DNA from: Curtobacterium sp. 9128
Lineage (GTDB): Bacteria; Actinomycetota; Actinomycetes; Actinomycetales; Microbacteriaceae
Direction: 5' to 3'
Assembly: GCF_007673775.1 (NCBI RefSeq)
Contig: NZ_VEAF01000004.1
Location: 1 to 63,440, forward strand
Length of the DNA stretch: 63,440 nt
Below are positions 52,510 through 59,917 of this stretch, piece after piece. Numbering within the stretch: position 1 is the stretch's first letter; each line of letters opens with the position of its first letter. Both the position numbers and the translations under genes were made by a program. The notes below the pieces were generated by a model. The model had not been told where the DNA came from, did no database searches, and was given only the letters and a program-made list of their open reading frames with translations.

Positions 52510-53315
52510 GCCGCACCTCCGGCGGCCTCGGTGCGCAGCTCGTGCGCGAACCGGGTGCTGACGGACCGGCGCCAGGCGGGGGAGCCGTGCGGGTCGTCGT
52601 ACCAGTCGTCGTGGGCGCCGAGCGCGGCGTCGAGCTCCTCGGCGTCGGGCACGCCGGGGAAGCGCACCACCAGGGGCCGTGGGGTGGCCGCGGTGACGAC
52701 GAGCACGAACGCGTCCGCGGTCCAGCGTGCGGTGACGAGCGCCCCGGACCGCCCGTGCGGGCTCAGGGACACCCGGCGGTGGCCGGTCGTGGCGCGGAGC
52801 GCGGCGACCGGTACCTCGAACGCGCGGATCAGCTCGCCGGGTCCGAGGTCGAGCCGTCGGACCCCGACGACGAGGTCCGACACCGGCACCCGTCGGGTGT
52901 CACCGGAGGGCATCCACACCACCGCGGTCGCGTCGAGCGTCGTCAGCAACGCCGTCATCGCCCCCGCCGGCAGCCCGACCGCGACGTTCCCGCCCACGGT
53001 CGCCGCGTTCCAGACCTTGAACGAGGCGAGCAGGGCGTTCGCGCACGCGTCGACCAGCGGCCACGCCTGCCAGTCGTCGTCGGGTCGGGCCCGGAGGAGC
53101 GTCGCGATCGTGCACGTCGCCGCGATCGTCAGCAGCCCGTCGGAGCGCTCGACGTCGGGCCAGCCGAGCGTGGTGAGGTCGACGAGCCCGGTCAGTCCCG
53201 GCTGCTCCTCGGAGAACAGCCAGGTGCCGCCGGCGAGGGGCTGCTCACCGGGTACGAGTGCGAGTTCGTCGCGGTGCGACGGCGTCCGCACGGTGCGGAC
53301 GGAGACGAGGTCCAT
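52506..53315 (-). CDS. FAD-binding subunit of molybdenum hydroxylase
   Basis: 269 aa, first gene of the operon. The FAD-site segments [20 protein letters not shown] (GGTW/GGTD type) and [20 protein letters not shown] (ATVGGN) are typical of CoxM/XdhB-like subunits. The CO-dehydrogenase flavoprotein C-terminal domain follows ([20 protein letters not shown]). It passes electrons from the Fe-S clusters to NAD+ or another acceptor. Its end overlaps the next gene by 4 nt (ATGA). Start ATG at 53315; no clear -10 lies at the leaderless distance, so a leader is likely. Confidence 0.9.
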   Translation of the reverse strand: MDLVSVRTVRTPSHRDELALVPGEQPLAGGTWLFSEEQPGLTGLVDLTTLGWPDVERSDGLLTIAATCTIATLLRARPDDDWQAWPLVDACANALLASFKVWNAATVGGNVAVGLPAGAMTALLTTLDATAVVWMPSGDTRRVPVSDLVVGVRRLDLGPGELIRAFEVPVAALRATTGHRRVSLSPHGRSGALVTARWTADAFVLVVTAATPRPLVVRFPGVPDAEELDAALGAHDDWYDDPHGSPAWRRSVSTRFAHELRTEAAGGAA

Positions 53316-53445
53316 GGACGGTCCGATCTGGGCGAGGAGGAACGGGGACGAGTGCGCGGACCGGCCGTCGGCCGTGCGCGATCATCCCGCGGTTCCAGGC
53401 CATCGGAGGACCTCCTCGATCGGTGGTGTCGTCGGCGCAACCCTA

Positions 53446-53461
53446 GGAAACGGGTGTTTCC
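53446..53461. promoter_or_regulatory. Candidate operator between xdh operon and MocA-like gene
   Basis: GGAAACGGGTGTTTCC: perfect 6-bp arms with 4-nt spacer in the divergent gap, 63 nt from the MocA-like start and 130 nt from the xdh start. A GGAGG-A-CCTCC element lies at 53405-53415. No regulator is encoded next to it. Confidence 0.4.
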
Positions 53462-53524
53462 ACGCGGTTTCGGTGCGGGAACGTCCGGTTACGGCTGCTC
53501 CGGTCCGGCTGGCATGCTCGGACC

Positions 53525-54109
53525 ATGTCGACCGCTCCCCGCACCGCCGGACTCGTGCTGGCCGCCGGCGCCGGGACCCGCATGGGGCGCCCGAAGGCCC
53601 TCGTGCGCGACCCCGACGGGCGCGCGTGGCTGGACGTCGCCGTGGACGTCGTGCTCGCCGGCGGGTGCGACGAGGTCCTCGTCGTGCTGGGCGCTGCGGC
53701 GGACGAGGCGCGCGGATCGGTGCCGGACCGCGCCGACGTCCGGGTCGTCGTCGCCGAACGCTGGGCCGACGGGCTTGGGGCGTCCCTCGACGCCGGACTC
53801 GGGGCGCTCGCCGACGACCCGGACGTGGTTGCCGCCCTGGTGACCCTCGTCGACCTGCCGGGGCTGCCGCCCGCCGCCGTCCGGCGTGTGCTCGGTGCCC
53901 CCGCCGGCCGGTCCGCAGTGCTCCGGCAGGCGGAGTACGACGGTCGTCCCGGTCACCCGGTGGTCGTCGGCCGCGAGCACTGGGCAGCGCTCCGTGCGTC
54001 CCTCGAGGGCGACCGCGGTGCAGGGCCCTACCTGCGTGCCGCGGGGGTCGAGCGCATCGGGTGCGAGGACCTGTGGGACGGCGAGGACCAGGACCGGCCG
54101 CTGCCCTGA
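53525..54109 (+). CDS. MocA/MobA-like molybdenum-cofactor nucleotidyltransferase
   Basis: 194 aa. The nucleotide-binding start is TAGLVLAAGAGTRMGRPKAL, the family's LAAGxGxRMGxPK. VTLVDLPGLPPAAVRRVL has the metal-binding Asp, and YDGRPGHPVVVGREHWAAL matches the GxPGHPV motif. MocA adds CMP to Moco for xanthine-dehydrogenase-class enzymes. Placed divergently from the hydroxylase operon, it most likely makes that enzyme's cytosine-dinucleotide cofactor. It ends 4 bp from the convergent acyltransferase gene. Confidence 0.9.
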   Translation: MSTAPRTAGLVLAAGAGTRMGRPKALVRDPDGRAWLDVAVDVVLAGGCDEVLVVLGAAADEARGSVPDRADVRVVVAERWADGLGASLDAGLGALADDPDVVAALVTLVDLPGLPPAAVRRVLGAPAGRSAVLRQAEYDGRPGHPVVVGREHWAALRASLEGDRGAGPYLRAAGVERIGCEDLWDGEDQDRPLP

Positions 54110-54113
54110 CGGG

Positions 54114-56240
54114 TCAGCCGCGGGACGGGGTCATCGCCGCGCGGAGGTCGGCGCTCAGGTAGGGCTCGAGGGTCGTCGCCCAGGTCCCCGTCACGTGGCT
54201 CGAGTCGCGGTACACCAGCACACCCCCGATCACCGCCGGGCAGGTGGTCTGCGTGCAGTAGTACTTCGTCAGGTCGATCACCGAGCCGCGTCCGCCGTCG
54301 GCGTGGAAGGTCCGCATCGCCGCTGCCGAAGAGTCCGAGGGGGTGAGCGCGACGGAGCGGGGCTGGTCGCACGAGTCGTCGGTGGCGCCGGACATCCGGC
54401 TGACGCACACGATCACGTCTGCCCGGGGGATCGGGTTGTCCCGGATCGCGATCACGGGGAGCGAGTCGCCCGCCGCCTGCTGCCACGCGTCCACGAGACC
54501 CGCCTCGGTCGCCGCTCCGGAGCCGCCCGGGTTCGGCGTCGTCACCGGTCGGAGGTTGGCGGAGTGGGTCACGACGAGTGCGTCCGCCTCGGTCCGGTGC
54601 TGCTGGACGTACCGGATCGCGTCCTGCTTCCAGGCGTTGCAGGCGCGGACCCCTGCCTCGTCGGGAGCCGCCTGCTGCGCCGTGGTGAGGTAGCAGCCTC
54701 CGCTGCCCGCGAGGTCGATCCGCCAGCCGTTCCGTCGCCCGATCGCGTCGTAGGCACCGAGGAGGGCGTTGCTGTGCGAGTCGCCGAGCACGATGAGCCG
54801 CTTGCTGTAGCCCCTGGTCGTCCCGAGCTCGCAGACGTGGAACGTCGCGTTCCAGCACGCAGGGCGGTTCGGGTCGTCCCGCTCGGCCGCCGACGGGGCC
54901 GGCACCCGGACGTCGGCGAGTCGCGGGTTCACGCAGGGCTTCGCGGTGCCGATGGCCGCCGCCGCGCCGAAGCAGGGCGCGTCGCCCTGCGCGAGTTCGT
55001 GCGCGAACGTCGCCGCCTGCACCTGTTGCACGTGGACGGCTCCGAGGGTCGAGGCGCCCAGTGCGACGACCACGACCGTCGCCACGGCACCGAGCAGCGC
55101 CACCCGGCGCGGTCGGAGCGTGCGCATGCGCCGCGAGAACCGCAGCGGCTCCTCGAACGCGACGGTCGTGACCGTGGCGAGGAGGAACGACACCACGAGG
55201 ACGGCCAGTTTCGTGCGCCACCCCATCGGATGCCCGAGCGCGATCGGCACGATGACGACCAGCGGCCAGTGCCAGAGGTAGAGCGCGTAGGAGATCCGTC
55301 CGGTGAACGCGACCGGTCGGAGCGCGCCGAGCTGCTCGAACACCGTGCCGGCGCCGACGGTGACGAGCACCGCAGCCCCGAGCACCGGGAGCGCCGCCGC
55401 GATCCCCGGGAACGGCGTCGCCGGGGTGATCACCACGAGCGAGGCGACCAGGGCGAGCGCGCCGACCGTGGCCAGACCCGTCCGTGCCGCGCGGCCCACG
55501 CCGGTCCGGACGACGGGGAGCCGGACCGTGGCGACGAGACCGCCGAGCGCGAACTCCCATGCGCGTGTCCCGGTCGAGAAGTACGCGACACCGGGGCTCG
55601 TCGCCGTCTGCACGACACACCAGGCGAGGGACACGACGACGACCGTGCCGAGCAGCAGCCGCGCGCGCACGAGGGGCGAAGTGCGTCGCCGGAGCGCCAG
55701 GGACAGCAGCACCAGGAGCAGGGGGAGCCCGATGTAGAACTGCTCCTCCACCGACAGCGACCAGAAGTGCTGGAACGGCGAGGCGGCGTTCTCCGAGTCC
55801 AGGTAGTCGACGGCGCTCGCCGCGAGCTCCCAGTTCTGGGCGTAGAGCGTCGACGCGATCAGCTCGCGCCCGTACTGCCCCCACAGCGCGCTCGGCACCA
55901 CCGCGAGGACGGCCACACCGGTCGCCAGGATCGTGACGAACGCCCCGGGGAGCAGGCGCTTGGCGCGTCGGGCCCAGAACGGTCCCAGGCGGATGCGACC
56001 CGTCGCCTGTTGCTCGCGGAGCAGGTGCCCGGTGATGAGGTAGCCGGAGATCACGAAGAACACGTCCACACCGACGAACCCGCCGTGGAGACGCGCCGGC
56101 CAGAGGTGGTAGAGGACGACCGCGAGCACGGCGAACGCGCGGAGTCCCTGGATGTCCCAGCGCGTGGTGTCGCGTGCTCGGTGTGCGGCGGCCGGCCTGG
56201 TGTCTCCCTCGGGCCGCGGCGTCGTCAGCTCGGTGACCAC
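54114..56240 (-). CDS. Acyltransferase-3/SGNH fusion, cell-surface O-acetyltransferase (OatA-like)
   Basis: 708 aa; GTG at 56240, two bases after the upstream stop. An acyltransferase-3 membrane domain spans residues about 20-420: RWDIQGLRAFAVLAVVLYHL, GVDVFFVISGYLITGHLLRE, FWSLSVEEQFYIGLPLLLVL and ISYALYLWHWPLVVI. The extracellular SGNH domain has the catalytic Ser in RLIVLGDSHSNALLGAYDAI and the Asp/His pair in VYRDSSHVTG. These proteins O-acetylate peptidoglycan, teichoic acids, glycans or secondary metabolites. It is coupled to the PIG-V-like mannosyltransferase, suggesting both modify an envelope mannan or lipoglycan. Confidence 0.92.
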   Translation of the reverse strand: MVTELTTPRPEGDTRPAAAHRARDTTRWDIQGLRAFAVLAVVLYHLWPARLHGGFVGVDVFFVISGYLITGHLLREQQATGRIRLGPFWARRAKRLLPGAFVTILATGVAVLAVVPSALWGQYGRELIASTLYAQNWELAASAVDYLDSENAASPFQHFWSLSVEEQFYIGLPLLLVLLSLALRRRTSPLVRARLLLGTVVVVSLAWCVVQTATSPGVAYFSTGTRAWEFALGGLVATVRLPVVRTGVGRAARTGLATVGALALVASLVVITPATPFPGIAAALPVLGAAVLVTVGAGTVFEQLGALRPVAFTGRISYALYLWHWPLVVIVPIALGHPMGWRTKLAVLVVSFLLATVTTVAFEEPLRFSRRMRTLRPRRVALLGAVATVVVVALGASTLGAVHVQQVQAATFAHELAQGDAPCFGAAAAIGTAKPCVNPRLADVRVPAPSAAERDDPNRPACWNATFHVCELGTTRGYSKRLIVLGDSHSNALLGAYDAIGRRNGWRIDLAGSGGCYLTTAQQAAPDEAGVRACNAWKQDAIRYVQQHRTEADALVVTHSANLRPVTTPNPGGSGAATEAGLVDAWQQAAGDSLPVIAIRDNPIPRADVIVCVSRMSGATDDSCDQPRSVALTPSDSSAAAMRTFHADGGRGSVIDLTKYYCTQTTCPAVIGGVLVYRDSSHVTGTWATTLEPYLSADLRAAMTPSRG

Positions 56241-56242
56241 GC

Positions 56243-57493
56243 TCAGTCGCCCCAGTCGCCGAGCGCGAAGCGGTACGACTGGTAGGTCGCGTCGACGATC
56301 CCGACGCCGAGCGCGACCCAGAACACCCACCGCGTCCGTCGTCGTCCGAGCGTCGACGCCACGAGGACCATGAGCGGGAACTGCACCGAGCTCTCGCGCG
56401 CCATCGACGTCCACGCGTAGCTCGTGCCCATCGAGACGACCATGAGGCCCGTGTAGACGAGCTCCGGCCACCAGCGCTTGGCCACGAGGAACCCGATCGC
56501 GACCAGGTACAGCGCCACCATGACGATGTCCGACCACTCCTGGAACTGCCCGGACCCGGTCGTGCCCGTCGCGATCGAGAGCGTGGTGGCGAAGGTCTCC
56601 CACGGCCACTGCGTCTTCCGGTGCCAGCCGAGCTCCTGCACGAGGAACCAGTGCCGCGGGTCGCCGGTCTCGTGCCAGAGCCACACGAGGTAGTACCCGA
56701 GACCGAGTGCCCCGATCGCACCGAAGGCCACCGCGCGCCAGAGTCGCGCGAGGAACGGCCGGACCCGCGGCCCGAGCAGCTGTGCCACGACGAGGGCGGC
56801 GACGAGGTACACGGTCTCGACGCGGAAGGTGCCAGCGGCGATGCAGAGCAGGGCAGCGGAGAACCACCGTCCGCGCTGCACGAGCAGCCAGGCACCGATC
56901 GCGAACGCGAGGTACGGGGCGCCGGCGTACGGCGCCACCAGGAAGTGCGCGTACGGCCCGGCGACGAGGATCGCCACGGCGCCGGCGGCGATGCGGGCGT
57001 CGAAGCGGTCCCGCACGGTCCGCCAGAGCAGGACGGCGGCGATCGCGGCGGAGGCCCCGGTCACGAGCCACATCCCGGCGGCGACCTGCGTCGGGTTGGG
57101 GGTGACGGTGAAGAACACGCCCTCGGCGACGAAGCGGGAGAGGAACGGGTAGCCCGGCAGGAACGCCTCGTCGAAGGGGACGACGCCGAAGGTCGGGTAG
57201 CCCGCGAGGGCGACGTGTAGGTAGTTCTCGCTGTCCCAGTGCGACAGGATCGTCGGGAAGGTCGCGAGGGACAGCTGACCGGGTCGCTCGACCAGCCAGG
57301 CCACGACGGCGGCGCCCTCGAGCACGATCCGCGCGGCGGCCCAGATCGCCAGCGCGAGCAGGGTTCCGCGGAGGCTCCGTCGGCGGCGTTCGTCCCGGGC
57401 GGCCGCGCGACCGGAGGTCGCGTCGTCGAACCGGTCGGCGCGGTCGGTCTCGTCGGTCCGCTCGAGGGACGGCGGCGCGGTCGCGGTGCTCAC
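56243..57493 (-). CDS. PIG-V-like membrane mannosyltransferase
   Basis: 416 aa, GTG at 57493 set by TACGAT 6 nt upstream. About ten membrane helices. The GT-C-type acidic motif sits in the first external loop: FPTILSHWDSENYLHVALAG (HWDS-x-x-Y, as in PIG-V/GPI-mannosyltransferase-2-like proteins). FLPGYPFLSRFVAEGVF and GTFRVETVYLVAALVVAQLL also fit. It would transfer mannose from polyprenyl-phosphate-mannose to a surface acceptor. First gene of a two-gene operon with the acyltransferase. The N-terminal 45 residues are charged and disordered. Confidence 0.82.
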   Translation of the reverse strand: MSTATAPPSLERTDETDRADRFDDATSGRAAARDERRRRSLRGTLLALAIWAAARIVLEGAAVVAWLVERPGQLSLATFPTILSHWDSENYLHVALAGYPTFGVVPFDEAFLPGYPFLSRFVAEGVFFTVTPNPTQVAAGMWLVTGASAAIAAVLLWRTVRDRFDARIAAGAVAILVAGPYAHFLVAPYAGAPYLAFAIGAWLLVQRGRWFSAALLCIAAGTFRVETVYLVAALVVAQLLGPRVRPFLARLWRAVAFGAIGALGLGYYLVWLWHETGDPRHWFLVQELGWHRKTQWPWETFATTLSIATGTTGSGQFQEWSDIVMVALYLVAIGFLVAKRWWPELVYTGLMVVSMGTSYAWTSMARESSVQFPLMVLVASTLGRRRTRWVFWVALGVGIVDATYQSYRFALGDWGD

Positions 57494-57499
57494 CAGGAG

Positions 57500-57505
57500 A
57501 TCGTA
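57500..57505 (-). promoter_or_regulatory. -10 box TACGAT, leaderless start of mannosyltransferase gene
   Basis: TACGAT on the minus strand, 6 nt, then GTG at 57493. It abuts the palindromic terminator of the preceding gene. Confidence 0.5.
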
Positions 57506-57545
57506 GACGGGAGGCGCGGTGCCAGCTGGCACCGCGCCTCCCGTC
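57506..57545 (-). terminator. Palindromic terminator family, copy D
   Basis: Perfect 40-nt palindrome of two 20-nt arms without loop, centre CGGTGCCAG/CTGGCACCG as in copy B. It lies 18 nt beyond the stop of the old yellow enzyme gene. Confidence 0.85.
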
Positions 57546-57563
57546 CGTTGCTGCTCGCGTCGA

Positions 57564-58658
57564 CTACGCGACCGGCTCGCTGACCTCGGCCAGCGTCGGG
57601 TAGTCCGTGTAGCCCTCGCCGGTCACGCCGTAGAAGTGCTCGGGGCGCGGCTCGTTGAGCTCCGCCTCCTGCTCCCAGCGCGCCGCGAGGTCCGGGTTCG
57701 CGATGGCGGCGCGACCCACGGCGACGGCGTCCGCGAGGTCACCGTCGAGCAGGGAGATCGCTTCGTCGCGGGTGGTCATCGACGAGAAGCCCGAGTTCGC
57801 GACGAACGGGGCGCCCGCGGTGCGACGGATGTGCTGCACGAGCTCGCTGCCGGGCTCCGCGTTCAGGACGTCCACGAACGCGATGCCGAGCGGCGCGAGG
57901 CCCTCCGCGACCGCGGTGTACGTGGCACGCGTGTCGGTGTCGTCCTCCTCGAGCACGCCCTGGATGTTGTGCTGCGGCGACAGGCGGATGCCCACGCGGT
58001 CGGCGCCGATCGCCTCGGCGACGGCCGTCGTCACCTCGACCGCGAAGCGTGCGCGGTTCTCGGGGGAGCCGCCGTACTGGTCGGTGCGCGTGTTGGAGAC
58101 GGGGGAGAGGAACTCGTGCACGAGGTAGCCGTTCGCACCGTGCACCTCGACGCCGTCGAGTCCGGCGGCGATCGCGTTGCGGGCGGCCTGCACGAAGCCC
58201 TGCACGGCCTCGCGGACCTCGTCGGTGGTGAGCTCGTGCGGCACCGGCATGTCCGCCTTCGAGCCGTCGGCCAGGTGCGTCTGGCCGGGCGCGGCGATCG
58301 CCGACGGGCCCACGATGCGCGGGGTCTGCGAGATGTCGGTGTGCGAGACGCGGCCGCCGTGCATGAGCTGCATCACGATCGTGCCGCCCTGCTCGTGGAC
58401 GGCGTCGGCGACGCGACGCCAGCCGGCGATCTGCTCGTCGGTCTCGATGCCGGGCTGGCCGGGGTAGGAGCGGCCCTCCTGCACCGGCCAGGTGCCCTCG
58501 GTGATGATCATGCCGAGCGAGGCGCGCTGAGCGTAGTGCTCGACGAGCAGGTCGTTCGGGATCCCGTGCTCGCCGGCGCGCGTGCGGGTGAGCGGGGCCA
58601 TGACGATGCGGTTCGACAGGGACAGGGCGCCGAAGGTGGCGGGTTCGAAGAGCTTCAC
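57564..58658 (-). CDS. Old yellow enzyme family NADH:flavin oxidoreductase (alkene reductase)
   Basis: 364 aa, GTG start. FMN-binding TIM barrel: SNRIVMAPLTRTRAGEHGIP, MQLMHGGRVSH, GLDGVEVHGANGYLVHEFLS (substrate-binding HGAN) and RTDQYGGSPENRARF are hallmark OYE segments; the C-terminal FMN loop is DAVAVGRAAIANPDLAARWE. It reduces activated C=C bonds, nitro compounds or nitrate esters with NAD(P)H and is often induced by electrophiles. It is the last gene of the MarR - zinc-ribbon - OYE run, 45 nt behind the zinc-ribbon gene, and ends at palindromic terminator D. Confidence 0.94.
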   Translation of the reverse strand: MKLFEPATFGALSLSNRIVMAPLTRTRAGEHGIPNDLLVEHYAQRASLGMIITEGTWPVQEGRSYPGQPGIETDEQIAGWRRVADAVHEQGGTIVMQLMHGGRVSHTDISQTPRIVGPSAIAAPGQTHLADGSKADMPVPHELTTDEVREAVQGFVQAARNAIAAGLDGVEVHGANGYLVHEFLSPVSNTRTDQYGGSPENRARFAVEVTTAVAEAIGADRVGIRLSPQHNIQGVLEEDDTDTRATYTAVAEGLAPLGIAFVDVLNAEPGSELVQHIRRTAGAPFVANSGFSSMTTRDEAISLLDGDLADAVAVGRAAIANPDLAARWEQEAELNEPRPEHFYGVTGEGYTDYPTLAEVSEPVA

Positions 58659-58703
58659 GTGGAGGTCAACGACGTGTTGCTCGGTGCATTCCCGCGTCGC
58701 TGG

Positions 58704-58916
58704 TCAGTCGCGCGGGCAGACCAGGGTCGAGGAGCGGATCTGCCCCTCCGGTCGGATCACCTGGTGTCGGGAGAGCGCCTTGCCGCACATCGGGCACGGG
58801 CGGTCGATGCTGCGGTCGTCCATGCCCTCCGGGTGCCCTGCCCCGATCTGCGAGGGGCCCATCTTGCGGATGAGCGTGCTGTTCCATCGGTCGTACCAGT
58901 TGCTGAAGCGTCCCAT
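58704..58916 (-). CDS. Small zinc-ribbon-like protein (70 aa)
   Basis: ATG at 58916 with AAAGGA 8 nt upstream. The protein starts MGRFSNWYDRWNSTLIRKMG. It contains DRPCPMCGKALSRHQV (Cys41, Cys44, His51) and ends STLVCPRD (Cys67), which gives four possible zinc ligands (three Cys plus His51). No family name is recognised; it could be a metal- or oxidant-sensing adaptor or a rubredoxin-like partner. A perfect 10-bp inverted repeat lies 12 nt upstream of its start and shares an 11-nt core with the operator of the MarR gene, so the two are likely controlled together with the OYE gene. Confidence 0.7.
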   Translation of the reverse strand: MGRFSNWYDRWNSTLIRKMGPSQIGAGHPEGMDDRSIDRPCPMCGKALSRHQVIRPEGQIRSSTLVCPRD

Positions 58917-58927
58917 GGTCGTCCTTT

Positions 58928-58958
58928 CGTTCGTGCACTCATCATTGTTGCACGAACG
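58928..58958 (-). promoter_or_regulatory. MarR-type operator site 1 (before zinc-ribbon/OYE genes)
   Basis: Perfect 10-bp inverted repeat CGTTCGTGCA-11 nt-TGCACGAACG. Its right part GCACGAACGGT (58950-58960) is identical to one half of site 2 at 59416-59426. Confidence 0.68.
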
Positions 58959-58960
58959 GT

Positions 58961-59404
58961 TCAGGCGGCGTCGACCACCGCAAGCAGATCGGTGAGTTCG
59001 TCCTTGAGTCGCTCGAGTCGTTCGAGCGGCCACCCCAGGCGGTCGGCGACGGTGGTCGGTACGGAGCGGGCACGATCGCGCAGTGCTCGTCCTGCGGTGG
59101 TGAGGGAGACCTCGAGCTGGCGTTCGTCGGTGGTGCTCCGTGCTCGTCGGACGTACCCGGACGCCTCGAGACGCTTCAGCAGCGGGCTGAGGGTCGCCGA
59201 GTCGAGTCGGAGTTCGCGGGCGATGTCGCGGACGGAGCGGGGGTCGTGCTCCCAGAGTGCGAGCATCACGAGGTACTGCGGGTGCGTCAGGCCCATCGGC
59301 TCGAGCAGGTCGCGGTAGAGCCCGATGACGCTGCGGCTCGTCGCCGCGAGGGCGAAGCAGAGCTGCCGGTCGAGGGCGAGCGGGTCGATCTCGGTCTGCG
59401 CCAT
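58961..59404 (-). CDS. MarR family regulator, OhrR-like with reactive-Cys position
   Basis: 147 aa. LALDRQLCFALAATSRSVIG and LEPMGLTHPQYLVMLALWEH resemble OhrR, and the peroxide-sensing Cys position is kept (Cys16 in RQLCFAL). The wing is SGYVRRARSTTDERQLEVSL. The start ATG at 59404 lies 6 nt after TACGAT. A palindrome directly upstream of that -10 and a matching one before the next gene suggest autoregulation and control of the zinc-ribbon/OYE unit in response to organic peroxides or electrophiles. No ohr gene is in the window, which departs from the usual OhrR layout. Confidence 0.9.
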   Translation of the reverse strand: MAQTEIDPLALDRQLCFALAATSRSVIGLYRDLLEPMGLTHPQYLVMLALWEHDPRSVRDIARELRLDSATLSPLLKRLEASGYVRRARSTTDERQLEVSLTTAGRALRDRARSVPTTVADRLGWPLERLERLKDELTDLLAVVDAA

Positions 59405-59410
59405 GCCGTC

Positions 59411-59416
59411 ATCGTA
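59411..59416 (-). promoter_or_regulatory. -10 box TACGAT, leaderless start of MarR gene
   Basis: TACGAT on the minus strand, 6 nt, then ATG at 59404. Confidence 0.5.
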
Positions 59417-59435
59417 CCGTTCGTGCGCGAACGGT
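59416..59435 (-). promoter_or_regulatory. MarR-type operator site 2 (autoregulatory)
   Basis: ACCGTTCG-TGCG-CGAACGGT, perfect 8-bp arms, placed between -10 and -35 of the MarR gene. Shares ACCGTTCGTGC (reverse complement of GCACGAACGGT) with site 1. Confidence 0.65.
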
Positions 59436-59441
59436 CGCCCC

Positions 59442-59828
59442 GCTCCCGACTCGGCCCGCCACGCTCCCCACTCGGCCCGCTTCGCTCGCTCCCGACTCGG
59501 AACGACAACGTCGATGTCGTACGACACCGACGTTGTCGTCGCTTCGCGTTCCGAACTGTTGCCCCGGCAATGAGCGACAGGGTCGCTGTCGTACGACAGC
59601 GGCGATGTCGTTCGGGGTCGACGTCCGGGCGGTGCCCCGGCAGGCAACACCGCGCTGCGGCCCGACGGCGCCCTGGTTGATGCACCCGCAATGAGCGACA
59701 GGGTCGACGTCGTACGACAGCGACGGTGTCGTTCCGAGTCGAGCACGGCGTGGACGCGGTCGATGCACCCGCAACGAGCGACAGGGCCGACGTCGTACGA
59801 CAGCGACGGTGTCGTTCCGAGTCGAGCA
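59442..59828. repeat. Array of modular palindromic repeats (four copies) with flanking short repeats
   Basis: No gene is recognised between 59436 and 59864. Four 36-nt palindromes (59503-59538, 59575-59610, 59696-59731, 59779-59814) share the block plan CGACA-nn-GTCG-nn-GTCGT/ACGAC-nn-CGAC-nn-TGTCG around the centre GTCGTACGAC (copy 2 has CGGC in one block). The dinucleotides between blocks vary, sometimes with compensating changes. Copies 3 and 4 sit in a 67-nt unit with 83-nt period, flanked by GATGCACCCGCAAYGAG and TTCCGAGTCGAGCA. Copy 1 is inverted and preceded by three short repeats (GCTCCCGACTCGG-like at 59442, 59463, 59488). Frames through the array are repeat translations, not genes. 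Confidence 0.85.
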
Positions 59829-59864
59829 AGACCCGGCCGGTCCGCGCCGCCCGCACGGCGCACA

Positions 59865-59904
59865 GGAGGCCCGGGGCCGGTCTCGGGACCGGCACCGGGC
59901 CTCC
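59865..59904 (-). terminator. Terminator of MMPL transporter gene
   Basis: 17-nt arms (59865-59881 with 59888-59904) with one mismatch and a 6-nt loop, 13 nt beyond the minus-strand stop at 59918. Confidence 0.82.
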
Positions 59905-59917
59905 AGGCTGGTGCGTG

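Noticed and set aside
59503..59814. CRISPR array
   Set aside because: Repeats are palindromic with unequal spacing (one inverted, 121- and 83-nt distances), spacer-like parts are themselves repeated, and no cas gene is present.
59405..59863. Minus-strand extension of the MarR frame with repeated ERHRRCRTT/SYDVDPVA-like peptides
   Set aside because: These peptides are translations of the palindromic repeat array; the MarR start at 59404 is supported by its -10 box and by family length.
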